Below are positions 59,601 to 64,000 of a stretch of DNA of 64,000 nt, in pieces (position 1 is the stretch's first letter; the number at the start of each line of letters is the position of its first letter). The stretch covers positions 62,001 through 126,000 of the forward strand of contig CAWJGZ010000002.1 in the NCBI GenBank assembly GCA_963842505.1, in the 5' to 3' direction. The position numbers and the translations under genes are program-made. This stretch comes from PALSA-129 sp963842505. Lineage in GTDB: Bacteria; Acidobacteriota; Terriglobia; Bryobacterales; Bryobacteraceae. Under the pieces are notes generated by a model. It saw nothing but the letters and a program-made list of their open reading frames with translations, ran no database searches and was not told the DNA's origin.

Positions 59601-60136
59601 TCGGTCCCGGGAAGTCCCTTTTGAGCCACGGTTTCGCGTCACACGTAATCGGCGGCTGGGCAGTCGGCGCATTCGTCACAATCAATACCGGGCGGCCGAT
59701 TTATGTCACCTCCACCAATAATTCAAGCCTCCTGGGGGCCGGCTGGCATCCCGATGGCACCGGCAACTACCTGCGGCCGATGGCGACTGGTATCTCCGCG
59801 GAGCTGTCCGGCGGTCCGGATATATGCAATAACTGCGAGTACTTCAACCCAGCGGCATTTTCTAAAACTCCGCAATTTCAGCTCGGCAACGTGAGCCGTT
59901 ATCTTCCGGACGTAAGTAATCCGACCAGCAAGAACGTGGACATGCTGGTCGAGAAACGATTCGCCATCAAAGAGCGCTATCGTGTGACCTTGCGCGGCGA
60001 GTTCCTGAACGCTTTCAATCAAGTGGTTTTCAGCGGGCCGACAACCAGCGTCACTTCGGCGAGCTTCGGGTACATTTCGCTCAGTCAGAGCAACACCCCG
60101 CGCAATGTTCAGTTGAGCTTGCGGATGACCTTCTAG
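56651..60136 (+). CDS. Oar-like TonB-dependent receptor with N-terminal carboxypeptidase-regulatory domain
   Basis: 1161 aa from a GTG at 56651 preceded by GAGAGG. Signal peptide residues 1-25 (LIFGLLLTGLLFGQ). The CarboxypepD_reg domain spans about 28-115 (SVSGQVVDSQGGSVPGATVT, GYFQLPPVAPGSYEM). A plug domain follows (RINGALGATTDILVDGATDT, APEFGRTSGGIVSYALKSGT), then a large beta-barrel ending in a C-terminal Phe (VQLSLRMTF). No clear TonB box. Acidobacterial members of this family take up large or complex substrates. It is divergent from the phosphonate operon and followed by an amidohydrolase. Confidence 0.93.
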   Translation: MRSSVTHLVRALIFGLLLTGLLFGQNASVSGQVVDSQGGSVPGATVTLTQSATNRVVHTQSNQDGYFQLPPVAPGSYEMTAQAKGFALAKVTGITLEVEESKVVKLVLQPATVKETVNVIDTAPELTVDRADRSLLMDHSFVEGIPLSVRNPLQLINFSVGVTPGDDGLSGTNTSSESRTNTFRINGALGATTDILVDGATDTTAYYNQAAGIPGVDAVQEYRVYTDAYAPEFGRTSGGIVSYALKSGTNQIHGSAFEYLRNSDMDAEGFNGDKAGLAKPAFRRNQFGGTVGGPVFIPKLYDGRNKTFFFVSYDGLRDSSQGSFTGTMPTALERTGNFSKTFQSNGTQIVIYDPSTTTLNSAGAYIRTPFPGNTIPASELNPIGQKLLSYYPLPNQAGIGQSDSNNFFSNAPSTDTNDRLDVRIDEQLSSKQSLFGHFSHFANHIYASDYYGNGMAPVMAPDRIPGINLAVGHTYSISPSLIFEEHFSYAHSESQRNAEGQATQVTPASLGFPSSILPGLTANMTPYLSSGSTSSLGPEYPYERNKSSVYQYRGDFSWLRGVHTFKFGVDLRDYPTSLYDPEQLEVTPTGAFTGGPNANSPASASGNSIGDLLLGAAQVQSGYEPQTVSHHFYYGAYAQDVVRLTKKLTVTFGVRWGLEPGEVETTNQLNYIDLTSASPIASKVPQFPGLKGGVGIPGLNGTSRNLQTASSYFDPRLGISYALNSKTVIHAGYGMFHLPAAAWEQYPDAYGTTRVSNSIVAQANGVTPLFNLSNPFPQGLPTPWGGSAGLAIALGQTIEGPLHTETISYMNNWSFDIQRQLPWNFVITTAYAGNSGVHLPTPIDFNQLPTSDLAQGNALLAVVSNPFYGVITDPSSTLSLPTVQASQLMRPYPQFLDVGAINVGAGHSSYDAGQLTVERRFANGLATSLGYSFSKTLDNIGDMTDVAGAQHGFQNNQCFSCDRSRADQDQNQSLRWSSQYELPFGPGKSLLSHGFASHVIGGWAVGAFVTINTGRPIYVTSTNNSSLLGAGWHPDGTGNYLRPMATGISAELSGGPDICNNCEYFNPAAFSKTPQFQLGNVSRYLPDVSNPTSKNVDMLVEKRFAIKERYRVTLRGEFLNAFNQVVFSGPTTSVTSASFGYISLSQSNTPRNVQLSLRMTF

Positions 60137-60156
60137 ATAGAACCAAGGGACCTATC

Positions 60157-61812
60157 ATGCTTCGCATCGCTCTATTACTACTCGCTGCCGGTGCGGCCTT
60201 TGGCGCCGACCTGATTGTGGTCAACGCCAACGTCATCACGGTTGACCAATCGCAGCCGCACGCGGAGGCTTTCGCCGTGGAAAACGGACGTATTTCCGCG
60301 GTCGGAACCAATGCCGAAATCCGGCGCTTGGCCACGCAGTCGACCAAAGTCCTCGACCTCAAAGGCAAGACTGTTACGCCCGGATTCAACGATGTGCACC
60401 TCCATCCGGGAGCGGTTTTTCCGGATGATTCGCCATACTGGACGCCTTGGCTGGGGCCAGACAAAGTCAAGAACATGGATGAGCTGATTGCGGCGCTGAA
60501 AAAGAAAGCCGACAGTACCCCAAAAGGCATGCTCGTCCACGGCACCCGCTATGACGATATTTCGCTTGGCCGTTATCCCAACCGGCATGACCTCGACAAG
60601 GCCTCGACGGATCACCCCATCAGCATCTCGCACGCCTCGGGACACGTCACCTCGGTTAATTCGTACATCCTGGAGGCATCCGGCATCACGAAAGAAACCA
60701 AGGACCCTCCCGGTGGGTCGTTCGATCGCGATCCGGATGGCACTCCCAACGGCGTGATTCGCGAAGGGGCGAGCCGGCTTCTGAAGCACTCGTCCGCGGT
60801 GAAGGTTCCTTCCGAAGAGGAGATCGCCGGGCTGGTGCGTTGTTTCCGCGAATACGCCAGCCACGGCCTCACCAGCGTGGGGATGGCGGGGGGTAGCCCC
60901 GAATCGCTTCGCCAATTGCAAGCCGCGCGGGATGCCGGAAATCCGCTGCGCATCGGGTTCATGTTCTATGAGACGCATTTTCCCGCCGTGGAGGCGCTTG
61001 GATTAAAGAGCAGTTTTGGCGACGATTTTCTGCGTCTCACTTCCATCAAGGTTTTCCACGGCAATTCGCTCACCGGACGAACCGCCTGGCTGAGCGAGCC
61101 TTACTCGGACCGGCCGGGCTACTACGGCATTCCGCCGGCGCGTTCCCAGGAGGATCTCGATAAGGCCTTCCAGCAGATGCACGACGCCGGCTGGCAGATC
61201 GCTACGCACACTAACGGAGATCGCGAGATCGCCATGGTTCTCACGGCGATCGAGCGCGCGCAGGCCAAGAACCCCCGGCCCGACCCGCGCCATCGTCTCG
61301 AACACGCCAGCGTGATGACCCAGGCGCTGCTGGATCGGGCCAAGAAAGACGGCGTGATTCTGGTCTTTCATTCTTATATGTGGGAGCACGGCGAAAAGCT
61401 CGAATCGTTTGGCGAAAAACGTCTGGCGATGATGCATCCCTATCGCACCGCGCTGGATATGGGCATCCACGTCGCGGGGCACTCCGATTCGACGGTCTCG
61501 GCGGCCGATCCGCTGCTGCGCATCCAGGACATGGTGACGCGCCGCGGATCGAACGGCAAGGAATACGGCGCCAACCAGAGAGTCACGGTGGATGAAGCCA
61601 TTAAGGTGTGGACGCTGGACGGCGCGTACGCAACTTTCGAAGAGAATATTAAAGGCTCCATTACCCCCGGCAAGCTGGCTGATTTTGTGGTGCTTGCCGC
61701 CGATCCTCACAAAGTTTCTCCGTTGGCGATCAAGGACATCGTGGTGGATTCAACCTACATCGGCGGCAAGCTTGTGTACTCGGCTCCCGCCAACGCCAAA
61801 CAAGTCGAGTGA
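60157..61812 (+). CDS. Secreted amidohydrolase (YtcJ-like, amidohydrolase 3 family)
   Basis: 551 aa, start 20 bp after the receptor stop, so very probably co-transcribed. Signal peptide residues 1-17 (MLRIALLLLAAGAAFGA). Metal motifs are GFNDVHLHPG (HxH), THTNGDREI, and AGHSDSTVSAADPL (His and Asp late ligands). The C-terminal composite sheet is ITPGKLADFVVLAADP. YtcJ-like enzymes hydrolyse amide or carbamate bonds; substrate unknown. Coupling to a TonB receptor suggests it acts on an imported compound in the periplasm. Confidence 0.88.
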   Translation: MLRIALLLLAAGAAFGADLIVVNANVITVDQSQPHAEAFAVENGRISAVGTNAEIRRLATQSTKVLDLKGKTVTPGFNDVHLHPGAVFPDDSPYWTPWLGPDKVKNMDELIAALKKKADSTPKGMLVHGTRYDDISLGRYPNRHDLDKASTDHPISISHASGHVTSVNSYILEASGITKETKDPPGGSFDRDPDGTPNGVIREGASRLLKHSSAVKVPSEEEIAGLVRCFREYASHGLTSVGMAGGSPESLRQLQAARDAGNPLRIGFMFYETHFPAVEALGLKSSFGDDFLRLTSIKVFHGNSLTGRTAWLSEPYSDRPGYYGIPPARSQEDLDKAFQQMHDAGWQIATHTNGDREIAMVLTAIERAQAKNPRPDPRHRLEHASVMTQALLDRAKKDGVILVFHSYMWEHGEKLESFGEKRLAMMHPYRTALDMGIHVAGHSDSTVSAADPLLRIQDMVTRRGSNGKEYGANQRVTVDEAIKVWTLDGAYATFEENIKGSITPGKLADFVVLAADPHKVSPLAIKDIVVDSTYIGGKLVYSAPANAKQVE

Positions 61813-61972
61813 ATGGATTCGCGGCAATAACTTCATACCAGTGACCGGGCGGGCGGTCCACAAACGGGTAGTGGGCCAGTTCACCGGGCGCCCGAAAGCG
61901 TTTCCTGGCAAATTGGAGGGAACAAAACCGAGGCGCGGGACGTATGAATTACACTGAGGAATACCTGATCTC

Positions 61973-62167
61973 ATGAAAGCCTCGACGAACAGCACGCTGG
62001 CGGCAACTCTGATTGCCACTGCCGCCGGTATCTGCTCGTGGCTTTTTGGCTTCTCTAAAGCACTCTGGCCGGCCCATCCGCAAATTGCCGCCTTCGGGAT
62101 TACTATCGTGGTCAGCATAGTGGTAAAACAAATCTGGCCCGTCAGTGCCGGCCGGAACTCTAAGTGA
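61973..62167 (+). CDS. Small two-helix membrane protein
   Basis: 64 aa. Two hydrophobic segments (TLAATLIATAAGICSWLFGF and IAAFGITIVVSIVVKQIW) separated by a short loop with PAHP. A GAGG sits about 13 bases before the ATG. No family recognised. It converges on the glycosidase gene 12 bp away. Confidence 0.5.
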   Translation: MKASTNSTLAATLIATAAGICSWLFGFSKALWPAHPQIAAFGITIVVSIVVKQIWPVSAGRNSK

Positions 62168-62179
62168 GCCGTACACAGT

Positions 62180-64000
62180 CTAACCCCCGGATCTCAGCCC
62201 TTCCCACCGCACCTTCCACGCCGGCGGGAAGGCTTTCTCCGCCGCCATCACGGCCATCGCGGCCAGCAACGCTCCGTTTCCCGGCAGGTAAACCGGCAGG
62301 TTCGCGCGCTGCCGGTTGTGTCCGTTGGGCAGCCACTCATTCTTCGGCGAATCCATGAACAGGGCGCGCATCGCCGTATCCGGGTCGCCCAGCCGCGCCG
62401 CCGTCATCGCCACCATCGGAAAATCCCAGCCCCAGGTATCCGGCCACTGCCAGTCCTTCATCACCCGGGCAAGCGTGCGCCGCATGATATCGCGGTCCAC
62501 GCCTTCTCCTTGCAGGAAGCCCAGCGCCATCAGCATCGACGGATGGTCCCGGTTTTTTCCCGTAAAAGTGGCCGGCGAGTTCTCGTCCGACAGGTACACG
62601 CCGTCCTTCACGGGCAGCGCCGAGAGCCGCTTCCGCACGTCGTCCCATTGGCTCTCGCGCGCCAGGCCCAGCCGCATCCGCCACGCTTGCGCCGTCCCCA
62701 GCGCCTCGCGCCAGTATTGCAACTCGAAGGCCGGGTTCCAGGTAGTGCGCGCATCGTGGTTTTCCTGGGCCGGAATCACCGGCGGCCCTAGCACATACCG
62801 CCCGCCGCGCAGCACCGCGTAGCCGGCCATGAACTCTGCGCTCGCCATCACCACCTCGCGGTACCGCTCCAAAGTCTCGCGGTTGGGATGCGCGCGGTAG
62901 CACAACTCGGCCATGGCGATGACGTGCGGCTGCTGCCAGATCAGCAGTTCCCCGACGTTGGACGGGCTGTCGCGCCCGCTGGGCGACGTCATCTTGGGCC
63001 AGCGCGCGCCCGGGTAGCCTTGCCGCCGCGCCTTCTCGCGCGCCACCGGCAAAATCCGTCTGTACCACGCCAGACTGCGCTCCATGAGCGGGGCCCTGCC
63101 CCACAGCGCGAAGTGCGCCGCGTGCCACCAGTGCATCTCCAGATGGAATTTGCCGAACCAGCTATTGCACGTGAGCCCGGTCTCCTGCGGCGGCAGCGAG
63201 CCGGCGCATTGGATGGCCGTGAGGTATTGGGAAAGCACCACGCGGCGCTCCAGTTCCGCCGCGCGCGGGTCCGGGCTGGCGGCGAAATCCATGGCGCCGC
63301 CGCTCAACCAGAACCGCTCCCAATGCCTCGCGCTGAGGGCCAGCGTCTCAGCCGCGGTCACCGCGGCGGCCGGCGATTTGGCGGGCGCGAACTCGCACGT
63401 GAATTCCAGTTGCCGGCCCCGCAGCACCGCGCGATGGTCCCCCTCGCCGGCCGCCGCCGCATCGCCGGCCCAGTGGAGCCTCACCCAATAGCCGTCGGCA
63501 TCGAGCAGCCGCTCGGCCGTCAGCGTGCGCGCGCCTTCCGCCGCAAATTTCGTCTGGTGCCTTGCCGGGCTTGCCCAATCCGAGGCGTTCATCTGCGGCG
63601 AGCCGTAGGGAAACTCCACCGCGATCTGGAGCGCTCCCGAATCGACCAGCCGCGATTCCACCACCACCGCCACCACATCCCTCTCGGGATGGCAGCATGT
63701 GCGCACCCGCACCGGCTGCCCGCGCAGTTGAAACCGGCTCTCGATCGTGCCGCTCCACAGGTCGAGCCTCTGCCCGATGCCGCTCACCTCCGCGATGTCG
63801 ATCGGCCGGCCGTCGCATAGCAGCCCGATGCGCGCCAGGTTCAGCCGGTGAGGGTTCTCCCGCAGCCAGTTGAAGAGCGGCTCCTGCCCTTTGCTGCTGG
63901 TGGCGTAGCCCACCGGCCGCCCATACGTATCGAAGCTCTCGAGCCGCAGTTGGGTGCTCGCCAGGCCCTCCGGCATCGGCGCGCTGTGCCATCCCCATTG
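62180..64000 (-). CDS. Six-hairpin glycosidase (GH65/GH95-like), N-terminus outside the window
   Basis: The frame is open through base 64000, so the start lies to the right; an internal ATG is at 63976. About 600 residues are visible: an N-terminal beta-sandwich (LDLWSGTIESRFQLRGQPVR, VEFPYG) and an alpha/alpha-barrel with CNSWFGKFHLEMHWWHAAHF, where the catalytic acid Glu is expected, WPKMTSPSGRD, and DWQWPDTWGWDFPMVAMTA. This arrangement occurs in glycoside hydrolase families 65 and 95 and related acidobacterial proteins. Substrate unknown; it probably releases sugars from oligosaccharides. Confidence 0.75.
   Translation of the reverse strand, partial: QWGWHSAPMPEGLASTQLRLESFDTYGRPVGYATSSKGQEPLFNWLRENPHRLNLARIGLLCDGRPIDIAEVSGIGQRLDLWSGTIESRFQLRGQPVRVRTCCHPERDVVAVVVESRLVDSGALQIAVEFPYGSPQMNASDWASPARHQTKFAAEGARTLTAERLLDADGYWVRLHWAGDAAAAGEGDHRAVLRGRQLEFTCEFAPAKSPAAAVTAAETLALSARHWERFWLSGGAMDFAASPDPRAAELERRVVLSQYLTAIQCAGSLPPQETGLTCNSWFGKFHLEMHWWHAAHFALWGRAPLMERSLAWYRRILPVAREKARRQGYPGARWPKMTSPSGRDSPSNVGELLIWQQPHVIAMAELCYRAHPNRETLERYREVVMASAEFMAGYAVLRGGRYVLGPPVIPAQENHDARTTWNPAFELQYWREALGTAQAWRMRLGLARESQWDDVRKRLSALPVKDGVYLSDENSPATFTGKNRDHPSMLMALGFLQGEGVDRDIMRRTLARVMKDWQWPDTWGWDFPMVAMTAARLGDPDTAMRALFMDSPKNEWLPNGHNRQRANLPVYLPGNGALLAAMAVMAAEKAFPPAWKVRWEGLRSGG

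Overview
The window comes from a high-GC bacterium of the Acidobacteria, most likely the Solibacter/Bryobacter lineage (Bryobacterales). Markers are a sedolisin with the 'Solibacter uncharacterised' C-terminal domain, an Oar-like TonB receptor with an N-terminal carboxypeptidase-regulatory domain, an acidobacterial VWA-related secreted protein, DUF2911 and DUF4252 proteins, and scattered GTGGG(A/G)CAG-type palindromic repeats. The taxonomic placement is inferred from gene families only.

Layout. 1-3.0 kb: right part of an McrC-like restriction gene and a first AbiE-type toxin-antitoxin pair behind a promoter-embedded 13-bp palindrome. 3.1-8.9 kb: secreted small proteins, a soluble lytic transglycosylase and a GAF-like protein. 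9.0-15.3 kb: an accessory island. It starts at a 45-bp 3' fragment of tRNA-Gly(CCC) (att-like), carries a second, unrelated AbiE pair (toxin frameshifted), a single-chain nuclease-methyltransferase, a decayed ISL3-type transposase tail, and ends at an intact tRNA-Ser(GGA). 15.4-27.4 kb: housekeeping genes (gpmA, glgC, rpsU, fabG), an M14 peptidase, the sedolisin and an HGSNAT-like membrane acyltransferase.

27.3-40.45 kb: one long minus-strand respiratory operon. It is headed by an Rrf2 regulator whose promoter is overlaid by a 23-bp palindrome, with a second copy 71 bp upstream. The order is rrf2, ccoS, Rieske protein, fused cytochrome b, a seven-CxxCH cytochrome c, ccoN, ccoO, two small membrane proteins, a GltD-like Fe-S flavoprotein, a SafE-like membrane protein, ccoG, a small membrane protein and the CcoI copper ATPase. 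It reads as a combined bc1-cbb3 chain with its assembly factors. About 34.8-39.9 kb is saturated with single-base indels that break reading frames while keeping cofactor ligands, so either this stretch is poorly sequenced or it began decaying very recently. The ATPase also carries an in-frame insertion made of genomic palindromic repeats.

40.6-49 kb: hrpB, an FAD oxidase, an atypical receiver protein, the VWA protein and a TPR protein with a dead metzincin-like N-terminus. 49.1-56.2 kb: a six-gene 2-aminoethylphosphonate operon (OPA-type MFS transporter, phnW, phnX, aldehyde dehydrogenase, GntR regulator, phnA-type phosphonoacetate hydrolase) holding enzymes for both known downstream branches. 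Divergent to it are a TonB receptor and a secreted amidohydrolase. The window closes with a partial six-hairpin glycosidase.
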